Positions 35,832 through 44,838 of a DNA stretch of 64,000 nucleotides are shown in pieces. Made by a program: the position numbers and the translations under genes. The stretch spans positions 1,710,033 through 1,774,032 of the forward strand of contig NZ_CAMPOV010000001.1 in NCBI RefSeq assembly GCF_946892675.1. Direction: 5' to 3'. The stretch is from Arthrobacter sp. Marseille-P9274 (lineage in GTDB: Bacteria > Actinomycetota > Actinomycetes > Actinomycetales > Micrococcaceae). Under the pieces are notes generated by a model. That model saw only the letters and a list, made by a program, of their open reading frames with translations, searched no databases and had not been told where the DNA came from. Each line of letters starts with the position of its first letter. Within the stretch, counting starts at the first letter, position 1.

Positions 35832-37514
35832 TCAGTCGCGGGTCAGTTTCCGGTGGGTCACCCGGTGCGGCTTGGCGGCGTCGGCTCCAAGCCGGTCGAT
35901 CTTGTTCTGTTCGTAGGACTCGAAGTTGCCCTCGAACCAGTACCAGCTGGCCGGCTCCTCTTCGGTGCCTTCGTAGGCGAGGATGTGGGTGGCCACCCGG
36001 TCAAGGAACCAGCGGTCGTGGGAGATCACCACGGCGCAGCCGGCGAATTCCAGCAGCGCGTTTTCGAGGCTGGAGAGCGTTTCGACGTCGAGGTCGTTGG
36101 TAGGCTCATCGAGCAGCAGCAGATTGCCGCCCTGCTTCAGGGTCAGCGCCAGGTTCAAGCGGTTCCGCTCACCGCCGGAGAGCACGCCCGCCTTCTTCTG
36201 CTGGTCCGGGCCCTTGAACCCGAAGGCCGAGACGTAGGCGCGCGAGGGCATTTCAACCTGGCCGACCTGGATGTGGTCGAGGCCGTCGGAAACGACCTCC
36301 CACAGGGTCTTGTTCGGGTCGATGCCGCCGCGGCTCTGGTCCACGTACGAGATCTTGACCGAGTCGCCGATCCGCAGCTCGCCGCCGTCGAGTTCCTCGA
36401 GGCCGACGATCGTCTTGAACAGCGTCGTCTTACCCACACCGTTGGGCCCGATAACACCGACGATGCCGTTGCGCGGCAGGGAGAAAGACAGCCCGTCGAT
36501 CAGCTGGCGGTCGTCGAAGCCCTTCTGCAGGTTCTTTCCCTCGACAACCAGCGAGCCCAGGCGCGGTCCCGGTGGAATCTGGATCTCTTCGAAATCCAGC
36601 TTCCGGGTCCGGTCCGCCTCGGCGGCCATTTCCTCATACCGGGCCAGGCGGGCCTTCGACTTGGTCTGGCGGCCCTTGGCGTTGGAACGGACCCACTCCA
36701 GTTCCTCGGAGAGACGCTTGGCCATCTTGGCGTCCTTCTTGCCCTGGACTTCCAGTCGGGCGCGCTTCTTCTCCAGGTACGTGGAGTAGTTGCCTTCATA
36801 GGGGTACAGATGGCCGCGGTCCACTTCAGCGATCCATTCCGCAACGTGGTCCAGGAAGTACCGGTCGTGGGTGACCGCGAGGACTGCACCGGCGTAGGAC
36901 TTCAGGTGCTGCTCCAGCCAGAGGACGCTTTCGGCGTCAAGGTGGTTGGTGGGCTCGTCGAGCAGGAGCAGGTCCGGCTTCTGGAGCAGGAGCTTGCACA
37001 GCGCCACGCGGCGCCGCTCACCACCGGAGAGCACGGTGACGTCAGCATCCGGCGGCGGGCAGCGCAAGGCGTCCATGGCCTGCTCCAGCTGGGAATCAAG
37101 GTCCCAGGCGTCGGCAGCGTCGATGGCTTCCTGCAGCTTGCCCATCTCTTCCAGCAGGGCATCGTAATCCGCATCCGGCGCGGCCATCTCTTCCGAGATC
37201 TGGTTGAACCGCTGGATCTTGGCGTAGATTTCGCCGACGCCTTCCTGGACGTTGCCCAGTACGGTCTTCTCTTCGTTCAGCGGCGGTTCCTGGAGCAGGA
37301 TCCCGACGCTGTAGCCCGGGCTCAGCCGCGCTTCGCCGTTGGACGGCGTGTCGAGTCCGGCCATGATTTTCAGGATCGTGGACTTGCCCGCGCCGTTCGG
37401 GCCCACGACGCCGATCTTGGCGCCCGGGAAAAAGGACATACTCACGTCATCGAGGATGACCTTGTCACCAACGGCCTTGCGGGCCTTGGTCATTGTGTAA
37501 ATGAATTCCGCCAT
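35832..37514 (-). CDS. ettA: ABC-F protein EttA, energy-dependent translational throttle
   Basis: 560 residues from the ATG at 37514 (MAEFIYTMTKARKAVG); the open frame reaching 38096 upstream belongs to the neighbouring lipoprotein's other strand reading. Two ATPase domains without membrane segments: Walker A GPNGAGKST near residue 39 and GPNGVGKTT near 357, signatures LSGGERRRV and LSGGERNRL, Walker B LLLLDEPTNHLD and LLLLDEPTNDLD. The linker and arm between them are Lys/Arg/Glu-rich. EttA binds the ribosomal E site and gates early elongation according to ATP/ADP. Confidence 0.95.
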   Translation of the reverse strand: MAEFIYTMTKARKAVGDKVILDDVSMSFFPGAKIGVVGPNGAGKSTILKIMAGLDTPSNGEARLSPGYSVGILLQEPPLNEEKTVLGNVQEGVGEIYAKIQRFNQISEEMAAPDADYDALLEEMGKLQEAIDAADAWDLDSQLEQAMDALRCPPPDADVTVLSGGERRRVALCKLLLQKPDLLLLDEPTNHLDAESVLWLEQHLKSYAGAVLAVTHDRYFLDHVAEWIAEVDRGHLYPYEGNYSTYLEKKRARLEVQGKKDAKMAKRLSEELEWVRSNAKGRQTKSKARLARYEEMAAEADRTRKLDFEEIQIPPGPRLGSLVVEGKNLQKGFDDRQLIDGLSFSLPRNGIVGVIGPNGVGKTTLFKTIVGLEELDGGELRIGDSVKISYVDQSRGGIDPNKTLWEVVSDGLDHIQVGQVEMPSRAYVSAFGFKGPDQQKKAGVLSGGERNRLNLALTLKQGGNLLLLDEPTNDLDVETLSSLENALLEFAGCAVVISHDRWFLDRVATHILAYEGTEEEPASWYWFEGNFESYEQNKIDRLGADAAKPHRVTHRKLTRD

Positions 37515-37585
37515 GCCCACAAGGCTAGTGGGTGCGCCGCCAGAACACATATTCGCGGCCGTCGGCATGATGGCGGGCGCTGCTG

Positions 37586-38080
37586 CTAGGCGGCGCCTCC
37601 GACGAAGCACTTGCCGCTGTCGAGGACCGGCAGAACCGAGATTGCCACCTTGCCGTCCCGTACCTGGCCCACGATGCAGTCGCCGTCGACCGGGGCGGCA
37701 GCTTCGATGGCGTCGACCGCCAGGCCGGTAGGGGTGATATCGGCGGACACCTCCACCGCGGACTTCTTGAACCCGGCCTTGGTAAGGGCGGCAACCATCT
37801 GCTCCCTGGTGGGCTTGGGTGTTGCGCCCGCCAGGTCTTCGAGCTCGGCACGGACTTTGCGTTCGGACACCTTCACAGCGGACTCCGCTTCGGCTGTATC
37901 CGTGCCCGCGTCCTGCCCCGATTCCGACGTTGGGGCAGGACCCGGCCCGGGGTCGCCGGACGCCGCCGGTCCAGGCAACTCCGAGCCGGTCGAACAGGCA
38001 GCAAGAGCGAGGCAGACTGCCGCCGCACCCGCTAGACGGCCAAGACGAACGGATGCTGGGAGAGATCGCTGATGGGTCAC
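37586..38080 (-). CDS. Secreted lipoprotein, DUF6993-like
   Basis: 164 residues. The N-terminus has a positively charged start, a hydrophobic segment and the lipobox LALAAC near residue 29, so it should be lipid-anchored on the outer face of the membrane. A disordered Pro/Gly/Glu linker (about 32-70) precedes a compact domain with two cysteines (VDGDCIVGQ and SGKCFVGG), which could form a disulfide. It resembles the small Arthrobacter lipoproteins grouped as DUF6993. Function unknown. It is 31 bases past ssb on the same strand. Confidence 0.82.
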   Translation of the reverse strand: MTHQRSLPASVRLGRLAGAAAVCLALAACSTGSELPGPAASGDPGPGPAPTSESGQDAGTDTAEAESAVKVSERKVRAELEDLAGATPKPTREQMVAALTKAGFKKSAVEVSADITPTGLAVDAIEAAAPVDGDCIVGQVRDGKVAISVLPVLDSGKCFVGGAA

Positions 38081-38110
38081 GCCGCCATTGTTTCATGCCA
38101 AGTAGATGCG

Positions 38111-38662
38111 TTAACCGGCGGCCCGCATGGGGCTCTCAGCCTCCTCCGTGATGTACTCGTCGTCCTGCGGCTCCTCCTCCGGCGGCTCCCCCGCACCCAG
38201 GTCCCAGGAGTGGGCAGCGGAGGCGTGCGCCTCTTGGGGCGACTGCCCGTCCCCGGCGAAGACCGGCCGGGCAGCAGTATCGCCGTCGCCCTGGGCACCG
38301 GAACCGCGGGCAACGTTGCGCGCATATTTTGCCGTTCCCCACTTGAGGTCGTGGCCGATCGACTCCGCATCGATTTCCGGTGACGTGACCTGATGGCCAT
38401 CCTCCCTGACCCACTGGCGTAGCCTCAGTTTGCCGGTGACGATCACCCGGTCGCCTTTCTTCAGGCTGTGGGCAATGTTCTGCGCCAGGTAGCGGTAAGC
38501 CTCCACGCGGTACCAGTTGGTCGATTTGTCCACCCATTGGTCCTTCTCCAAACGGCGCTCCGAGGACGCCAGCCTGAAGTTGGCGGTCTGTGTCCCGCCG
38601 TTGGTCAGTCCTGCTTCCACTTCTGTTCCGACAACACCGCGGACCGTAATGTACTCGGTCAT
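38111..38662 (-). CDS. ssb: Single-stranded DNA-binding protein
   Basis: 183 residues from the ATG at 38662 (MTEYITVRGVVGTE). The longer frame to 39271 reads through tRNA-Arg and is not coding. The OB-fold includes ANFRLASSERR, NWYRVEAYRYLAQNI and GDRVIVTGKLRLRQW. The C-terminal tail is long and acidic but ends SPMRAAG rather than the usual DDDIPF, so this is probably an accessory Ssb rather than the main replication one. Confidence 0.9.
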   Translation of the reverse strand: MTEYITVRGVVGTEVEAGLTNGGTQTANFRLASSERRLEKDQWVDKSTNWYRVEAYRYLAQNIAHSLKKGDRVIVTGKLRLRQWVREDGHQVTSPEIDAESIGHDLKWGTAKYARNVARGSGAQGDGDTAARPVFAGDGQSPQEAHASAAHSWDLGAGEPPEEEPQDDEYITEEAESPMRAAG

Positions 38663-38857
38663 CGTCCAGCCCTCTTCCGTTCCTGCCGGCCCTGTTGCCG
38701 GCAAGATCAGTCTGTTCGCGGCGACGCCGGCAGACCATGCTGCCCCCAGCGTCTGTGGACTATTCGCACATCGCCCGCCCTGTGGAGGAAGAGCCGTGCC
38801 GCTTTCGGGATCGCGGCAGGATCGGGATAAACTTGCTGACTGGCGGAGCTTCGCCAA

Positions 38858-38930
38858 GCCTCGGTAGCTCAGCGGATAGAGCAGGAGCCTTCTAATCTCT
38901 TGGTCGCAGGTTCGATTCCTGTCCGGGGCG
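38858..38930 (+). tRNA. tRNA-Arg (UCU)
   Basis: Acceptor GCCTCGG/CCGGGGC with one T-G pair and discriminator G. The anticodon loop CTTCTAA gives anticodon TCT. The anticodon stem GGAGC/TCTCT has a G-U pair at 27-43 and a C-U mismatch at 31-39. T-arm is GCAGG-TTCGATT-CCTGT. CCA is not encoded. The fold is otherwise normal, so it is probably functional. Confidence 0.9.
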
Positions 38931-38989
38931 CTTGTGATCATGATCCGCGCAGTTGACGGTTCCACCCACGTCGGCGGGATAATCGTCGC

Positions 38990-39454
38990 GTGGGCGTCTA
39001 CTTCGAGTGCGTGACCCGGACGACGGTCGAAAGGTCCGTACTCTTCGACTTGTCGCGCAGCATTGACGCGCACGCCGCCTCCCTTGCCCGGTCCAGGGAA
39101 CGGGCTGTGGCCGGAGTGACGACCGGACTTATCTCGCTGGACCAGCAGGTCACCTGGCGGGCGTGGCATCTTGGGCTGCCGATCAGGATGACGAGCCGGA
39201 TTACGCACATGTCGGCGCCGGACCTGTTTGTTGTCTAGCAGGTCCGCGGACCTTTCCGCAGCTTCCGTCACGCGTATGAATTCGAGGAGGACGGCGGGCA
39301 GACTGTGATGACCGAAAGGGTCGAGTTCGCAGCGCCGTTCGGCGTGCTGGGCCGCGCGGTGGAGCGGCTGGTGCTAGCCAGGTATATGTCCGGGCTGGTA
39401 CGCATCCGGAACGAGTACCTTCTCGGCGACGCGCTCGTCTCCTTCGATGGGTAG
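38990..39454 (+). pseudogene. SRPBCC-family (START-like) protein, interrupted by an in-frame amber codon
   Basis: The frame from GTG 38990 (VGVYFECVTRTTVE) runs to a TAG at 39236-39238, then continues in the same frame without shift to a second TAG at 39452-39454. The part after the first stop (QVRGPFRSFRHAYEF ... RYMSGLVRIRNEYL) completes the domain. Together they give about 154 residues, the size of SRPBCC/polyketide-cyclase-like proteins often annotated as 'cell division inhibitor' or coenzyme Q-binding. One nonsense mutation or a sequencing error explains the break. It lies just after tRNA-Arg. Confidence 0.78.
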
Positions 39455-39632
39455 CAAAACCATCCGTGCCATGACGGCAGTTCCAGCGCGCGGAAAACCG
39501 CAGCGCCGGTGCCGAGTGTGGCATCCACGATTCGGCCTATGATCCCGAACAGAAATTTTCCGCACGCTGCCGCCATGTCCATCGCGAGGTAGCCGCCGGT
39601 GATGCGCCTGACCGGCAGGAACACAGCACCGG

Positions 39633-39664
39633 GGATCCCGGGAAGCGAGAGGCTCCCGGGATCC
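39633..39664 (-). terminator. Hairpin after the TagF-like polymerase gene
   Basis: GGATCCCGGGA (39633-39643) pairs perfectly with TCCCGGGATCC (39654-39664), 15 bases past the stop of the tandem TagF-like gene on the minus strand. Between 39455 and 39632 I see no supported gene; a minus-strand open frame (39268-39624) overlaps the pseudogene and shows no family. Confidence 0.65.
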
Positions 39665-39678
39665 GCGAGCCGCTCGTG

Positions 39679-42600
39679 CTAGAACAGCTCGTCGACTACG
39701 CGTTCCGTCGCGTGGCCGTCGTCGTGCGGCGCGAATTTCGCCACGAACGCCGCCAGCTGCTGATCGCGGTCCGCATCTGCATGGAAAGCCTTCTCCAGCT
39801 CGGCGTAAAGGCCGGCCTCGGAATCAACGACGGGTCCCGGCAATTCGGTGCTGTAGTCCAGATAGAACCCGCGCAGCGTGTCCCGGTAGAGCTCCAGGTC
39901 GTAGGCGTAGAAGACGACGGGGCGACGGAGGATGGCAAAATCGAAGAAGACCGACGAATAATCGGTAATCAGGACGTCGCTGGCCAGGTACAGCTCCTGG
40001 ATCTCCGGGTACCCGGAAACGTCCTGGACCGATTCCCGTGCGCTATCCGGAATCTCGATGTTGCCGCTGACCAGGACGTGCATGCGCAGCAGCAGCACCG
40101 CGTCCGAGCCAAGCCGTTTGTGGAAGGTCTCCATATCGAAGGGCATCTCGAAATGGAACCGGCCCTTGCCGTTGCTTTGCGAGTCGCGGAAGGTCGGCGC
40201 ATAGAGGACCACGCGTTTGCCTTCCGGAATGCCCAGCTTCCGCTTGATTTCGGCACCCTGCTTCGTTGCGGACTCGTCGGCGAGGATATCATTGCGCGGA
40301 TAGCCGGTTTCCAGCACCCGGCCGCCGAATTTGAAGGCGCTGCGGAAAGCCGAGGTGGCGTATGGGCTGGGCGAAAGCAGGACGCTCCATTGCCGGACGG
40401 CCTGGCTGACGCGGTCCAGGTACCCCTCGTCCCGGCCGTGGACTTCGTCCAGATCGTGCAGCATCCGCTTCAATGGTGTGCCGTGCCAGGTCTGGATCAT
40501 GACGCCGTCCTTGCGGCGGCGGATGTAATACGGGAAATTCTGGTTGTTGACCCAGTACTTGGCCCGGGCGAGGTACCAGTAATACTGGGGCGACAGCCGT
40601 TTGATGACCTTGGTGTGTTCGTCCTTTACGGGCAGCTTGCCGCGGTAGACCCACACCTTGGTCCGCGGGTCATTCCTCCGGACCAGTTCCTCGTAGATGT
40701 ACCGCGGGCTGTCCGCATACTGCTTGCCGATCCCGCTCTCGAAGACGATCAGGTCCTCGTCCATCGGCAGGCGCAGCGCGGCTGCGTAGAACCGCCGCAT
40801 CGTGGGGAAATAGAAGCGGCTGCGGCGGAACCGGCCGAAGGCCCGTTCGCCGAACTCGGGGTCGACCAGCTTACGGATCCGCGATTCGGCCGGCTTGGCA
40901 TGGAGAACGGCTTCGAAGATGCGCGCTGAGTTGTCGCGGTCCTTGAATTTCAGGAACCTGCGGGAGCGGCGGACGTACTCCTCGGTCATGACGCAGCCCG
41001 ATGCCAGCGACCGTTCGAGGTCTCCGAGCAAGGTATCCGCGTCGAAGGCGATCTTGCCGGGAAGTTCCGCGTCCAGGTCCAGGTGCGATCCCTTGCGTCC
41101 GAGGAACCGCTCCCGGTCGAACTGGAAGTAGTGGACGGGCTTTTCGAGGAAGCTGAAATCGAATCCGACGCTGGAGTAGTCGGTCACCATGACGGCGCTT
41201 TCCTTCAGCAGGTGCTGCACGTCGACCTCGCCTTGCGAGATCACGCGGGCGGGAGCATCGGCAAAGTAGCCGCGGTACTGCTGCATGTTCGGGTGCAGGC
41301 AGAAAATGATCTCGGCGTCGTGCTTGGCCGCCATGCCGCGCAGCCGCTGGTCATGCAGCAGATCGTTCCACTGCTGGAAGTACTCGGACTCGGTGAACAG
41401 TTCCGGGCGCGTCAACCAGTCCCGCCAGGTAGGAATGATGAGGACCTGGTTCTTCTTCACGGCGACGTCGCCGGCGAACAGGGCGTCAAACCGCGACAGG
41501 CCCGTAACGGCGACGTCTTTGGCCGGGTACTCGAAGTCATCGACGATGTACTCCTTTTCCCGGTCCGAACTGACGATGAACACGTCGGTATCGAACCCCG
41601 CGGACTTCTTGCCGTAATTCGGCACCATCCATTTGGTGCCCATGACCCCGTGCTGCAGGAATACCTTGACACCGCCGACCGTCCGCCGGAACTGCGGCAT
41701 TCGTGTCGGATACAGGAAATCCGGGTGATGGGAACCGATGAACCGCTCGGCCCGCAGGGCGAGGTCGAAATGCTGCTTGGAGCGGAAGGGCACCACGTTC
41801 CCCAAGCCATCCAGATTGCGCCGCTCCGGCGACTCCGGATCGATCACATAGTAGGCGTCGATCTCCGGATGCTCCGCCCGCATGTAGCGGAAGAAGTGCA
41901 GGCCCGTGTCCTGGGCCTTGTAGGGCCGCTCCCCGATCAGCCAGACGGGTTTGCTCCCCGGACGCCGCTGCGGCTGGAGGGGAATCCGCGTACGGCGACG
42001 CAGATGTTCGAAGGCCCCGGAATCCAGCAGCTCCACATGGAACGAGGTCTTCTTGGCCTTGAACGTGTAGTAGGGCGTCAGCAGCAGGGTCTTCTTGCCG
42101 CGCCGCTGCCACCCGGCGCGCGACATCTTGCGGGTCAGGTACTTTGTCTTGCCGATCCGGGTCCGGACCGGCTCGGTGCCAGGGTCTTCTTGGACCTCGA
42201 GCCAGGCGTCGAGGATGGTCTCCCCCGCCAGCTGCTCGTCCTGGTACGGCCCGAGGTCCAGCTTCGCTTCGAACCCGTACTCGCGCAGCCCGAACCGCCT
42301 CGCGGTGGCCTTCTCGTCCAGCCGGAGGGTAGCCGCCGTCGAATAGCGCGATCCGCTGTCCCGCCCGACCAGCACCAGGTCGGCGCCGGACGCCGTCCCG
42401 TGCCGGGTCACCAGCCGTCCGGTGAAGCTCACGACTCCGCGGTCAACGGACAATTTGTGGACATACACCGCGTTGTAGGGTTTCAACACCCGGTTCAGGG
42501 CCAACGCCAGATAGCCGTTGCGGTTGATGTAGAGCTGGGCCCGATTGCTCCCGGTGTCCACCGCCTCGAGCCGGCCGGCATGTGTCGCCATAAAGCGGCC

Positions 42601-43155
42601 GAGCCCGATCATGGCACGCCATTCGGCGGGGAACTCCGGCCCGTCCTCGTCGCGAAGCTGCCGGAATTCCGCGAACTTCAGCGGCTCCCCTGCCTCGTCG
42701 GAGCGGATATCGCGGCCATAGCGCGGGATGTCGGCGGCGGCCGCGGCAACCTCGATGTACAGCGCGACGGCGGTGCCTTCCGGTTCGGCGGCAGTGCCGG
42801 ATTCCGCGGGAGCGGGCGCGTCAGCCCAATCGGGACCGAGTTTGTCCGGCAGCTCCTGCGCCAGACGCTCCAGGTCAAGTTCGGCCTGGTAAGTCATGCC
42901 GTCCGTGGACGCGCGGCTTCCCGGCGCCTGGGCGGCGCGGGCAACGTCGGCCAGGCGGACCCAGCCCGCGTCCCTGTGGAGGGCCCAGATGGCCAACGGT
43001 GCCACGCCGGGCGCCAGAGTGAACACCACTGTAGCCGCGGTCCCGGACTGGACGACCCTGAGCTCATGAAGTTCGCGCCGTGCGGAATTGGACCTCGGAT
43101 CGAGCGCCTGCTCGGCCCTCGCCTTGACCTTCGATATCAGTGAGGGGGTGTTCAT
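39679..43155 (-). CDS. Tandem CDP-glycerol glycerophosphotransferase (TagB/TagF family), with N-terminal beta domains
   Basis: A 1158-residue protein that probably builds a phosphodiester polymer at the inner membrane face. It has two full TagF-type GT-B units. Unit one (about 403-760) has QHG near 502, LHPN near 621 and TDYSS at 659. Unit two (about 800-1158) has WHGT near 891, RMH near 1025 and TDYSS at 1065. These are the histidine and phosphate-binding elements of the family, and both units keep them. Residues 1-380 are beta-rich; 241-376 resemble the small protein at 50088-50468. Its ATG overlaps the Stealth gene stop (ATGA) and follows GGAGAAGA. The exact polymer unit is unknown. Confidence 0.88.
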   Translation of the reverse strand: MNTPSLISKVKARAEQALDPRSNSARRELHELRVVQSGTAATVVFTLAPGVAPLAIWALHRDAGWVRLADVARAAQAPGSRASTDGMTYQAELDLERLAQELPDKLGPDWADAPAPAESGTAAEPEGTAVALYIEVAAAAADIPRYGRDIRSDEAGEPLKFAEFRQLRDEDGPEFPAEWRAMIGLGRFMATHAGRLEAVDTGSNRAQLYINRNGYLALALNRVLKPYNAVYVHKLSVDRGVVSFTGRLVTRHGTASGADLVLVGRDSGSRYSTAATLRLDEKATARRFGLREYGFEAKLDLGPYQDEQLAGETILDAWLEVQEDPGTEPVRTRIGKTKYLTRKMSRAGWQRRGKKTLLLTPYYTFKAKKTSFHVELLDSGAFEHLRRRTRIPLQPQRRPGSKPVWLIGERPYKAQDTGLHFFRYMRAEHPEIDAYYVIDPESPERRNLDGLGNVVPFRSKQHFDLALRAERFIGSHHPDFLYPTRMPQFRRTVGGVKVFLQHGVMGTKWMVPNYGKKSAGFDTDVFIVSSDREKEYIVDDFEYPAKDVAVTGLSRFDALFAGDVAVKKNQVLIIPTWRDWLTRPELFTESEYFQQWNDLLHDQRLRGMAAKHDAEIIFCLHPNMQQYRGYFADAPARVISQGEVDVQHLLKESAVMVTDYSSVGFDFSFLEKPVHYFQFDRERFLGRKGSHLDLDAELPGKIAFDADTLLGDLERSLASGCVMTEEYVRRSRRFLKFKDRDNSARIFEAVLHAKPAESRIRKLVDPEFGERAFGRFRRSRFYFPTMRRFYAAALRLPMDEDLIVFESGIGKQYADSPRYIYEELVRRNDPRTKVWVYRGKLPVKDEHTKVIKRLSPQYYWYLARAKYWVNNQNFPYYIRRRKDGVMIQTWHGTPLKRMLHDLDEVHGRDEGYLDRVSQAVRQWSVLLSPSPYATSAFRSAFKFGGRVLETGYPRNDILADESATKQGAEIKRKLGIPEGKRVVLYAPTFRDSQSNGKGRFHFEMPFDMETFHKRLGSDAVLLLRMHVLVSGNIEIPDSARESVQDVSGYPEIQELYLASDVLITDYSSVFFDFAILRRPVVFYAYDLELYRDTLRGFYLDYSTELPGPVVDSEAGLYAELEKAFHADADRDQQLAAFVAKFAPHDDGHATERVVDELF

Positions 43156-44681
43156 TCTTCTCCTAGTTCAAACGAACCGGGCACCGGAAAATAGGCGTCC
43201 AGGAAGTCGTTCAGCATCGCGTCCTGCCGTTCGGGAGCGACGCGGGCCGGACCGGTCTCGTTGAGGCAAAATACATCGGCATCCCGGTTGCGCAGCAGAC
43301 GCAGCAGCTTCGCCGGGGCCGAGGCCTCCGAGATGTCGCAGAATCGGTAGTCGATGGTCCCGGGAACTGCGGCGCCGATCCCGTAACCGTAGTAGTGGGC
43401 CAGCGACGACGGAATGGAAATGTCCTCCGGACTCCGGAACGGGGAACGGGTCGTCCGGGCATGGTCGGCGGGGAAGTCCTGCTCGATCCGCTGCAGCGTG
43501 CTCACGCGCTGCGCGTGGGCCGCGTGCTTGAACTTGTAGGACACTGTCCTGCCGAACCGTTCCTCCAGCAGTGCGCGGTTCCGCTTGGCCGCGCTGTCCA
43601 CCGGCAAGTCGGCCGCCGAAATTCCGCCGGCGGGGATCGTCTGTTCGGAGAGGAAGAACTTGGCCAGGCCGTTGCCATGGAAGAACCGTTCCGGGCCCAC
43701 CCGGCGCCCGAAGAATACGTCGTCGTTCAGGTAGAGGAAATGCTCGCTCAGTCCCGGAACCCGATGCAACCTGGCCTCGATCGCGTGCGAGTTGAAGGTC
43801 GGCAGCGCCTCTGCCGGGAAGATTTCCCGGTGGTCGACGACGGTGATCCGCGGGTTGCCGGTGTCCAGCCAGTGCGGCACTTGGCCTGCCGTCACCAGGA
43901 AGATCCGGTTGGCCCAGGGGGCGTAGTAGTCGACCGAGCGCAGGGAGTACCGCAGTTCGTCATGGGAGCGGTAGCGCTCAGGGTTGGCCGCGTGCGGGTT
44001 CACGGTTCCCGGATGGATCCGCGCCCAGGAGGCCTCCCGCTCCCGCGCCCAGCGGGGGTCCTCCCCGTCGACCCAGGTGTAGACGATGTCGACCGGATCG
44101 GTGACCTCGTCCATCCCTGCCGGAGGAAGCGTGTCGCCGGTGGGGCCGATGTGGCAGGCCAGCTCGCTGCCGGACAGGACCAGGCCGTCCGCGCAGCGGT
44201 ACTCGAAGACTTCCAGCGGCCACGAATCAGTGCCCACGCTGCCGATGAGCCCGGCTGGTGACCCGCCCCTCCCGCCGGCATAGACGGCCCGCGTTTCTGC
44301 CAGATGCCGCAGTTCACGAGCAATCAAAGGAAGTTCCTCGGCGGCAGCGACCAGCCGGAGTCCGCGGCCCGGCGCTCCGGGCTCCAGCCGATACGCGACT
44401 CCGGCGGACTCGGCCGCGGCGGCCGCTAGCGCCGCATTCTCCTGGGCCGCGCCGACCGCCGAAAACTGCCGGACCGTCCTGGCCAGGACGGTTCCGCCTG
44501 CTGTCCTTAGGGGGACGTAGCCCGGCTCCAGGCCGGCCCGGACGCTGTGCGTGCGCGCCTTGTCGATGCGTCCGGCCACAGCGCGTTGGGCCGCGGTGCG
44601 CCCCTCGATCACATCGAAAGCCGTCTGCAGGACTGGCTGAGGCAGAAGGCGCGCGACCTTCCCCTTCATTCCTGCGATCAT
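43152..44681 (-). CDS. Stealth-family sugar-phosphate transferase
   Basis: 509 residues. The four conserved Stealth regions are visible: CR1 DIVYTWVDGEDPRW near residue 198; CR2 from SHDELRYSLRSVDYYAPW to YLNDDVFFGR near 239-325; CR3 around FRSPEDISIPSSLAHYYGYGIG; CR4 with FCLNETG near the end. Known members transfer hexose-1-phosphate (for example GlcNAc-1-P) from UDP-sugars to build phosphodiester-linked capsules. The first 190 residues are a separate Ala/Arg-rich region. It starts after AAAGGA and is coupled to the TagF-like polymerase by ATGA, so the two probably act on one polymer. Confidence 0.9.
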   Translation of the reverse strand: MIAGMKGKVARLLPQPVLQTAFDVIEGRTAAQRAVAGRIDKARTHSVRAGLEPGYVPLRTAGGTVLARTVRQFSAVGAAQENAALAAAAAESAGVAYRLEPGAPGRGLRLVAAAEELPLIARELRHLAETRAVYAGGRGGSPAGLIGSVGTDSWPLEVFEYRCADGLVLSGSELACHIGPTGDTLPPAGMDEVTDPVDIVYTWVDGEDPRWAREREASWARIHPGTVNPHAANPERYRSHDELRYSLRSVDYYAPWANRIFLVTAGQVPHWLDTGNPRITVVDHREIFPAEALPTFNSHAIEARLHRVPGLSEHFLYLNDDVFFGRRVGPERFFHGNGLAKFFLSEQTIPAGGISAADLPVDSAAKRNRALLEERFGRTVSYKFKHAAHAQRVSTLQRIEQDFPADHARTTRSPFRSPEDISIPSSLAHYYGYGIGAAVPGTIDYRFCDISEASAPAKLLRLLRNRDADVFCLNETGPARVAPERQDAMLNDFLDAYFPVPGSFELGEE

Positions 44682-44838
44682 AGAATCCTTTCAGCACCGC
44701 GGGAGCCCCTCCTGCCCGGAAGAGCCGTTACAGTCTAGCAATGCCCCTGACCGCCGGCGCGGAAGCCAAAGGCCACGGCGGCGCCGTCACGGTTCGTTAG
44801 GCTGTAAGGCACCGCTAGCCCTGCCGACAGGAGTTCCC

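Noticed and set aside
39236-39238. Amber codon as possible recoding (stop suppression or pyrrolysine)
   Set aside because: No pyl genes or stop-suppressing element in view and the gene is not of a type known for it; a mutation or read error is simpler.
39268-39624. A 118-codon minus-strand open frame with a hydrophobic start
   Set aside because: Overlaps the SRPBCC pseudogene, lacks a ribosome site and degenerates into Ser/Arg/Pro-rich shadow sequence.
41083-43143. A 686-codon plus-strand open frame opposite the tandem TagF-like gene
   Set aside because: No recognisable domain, and the minus strand has all catalytic motifs of the TagF family.
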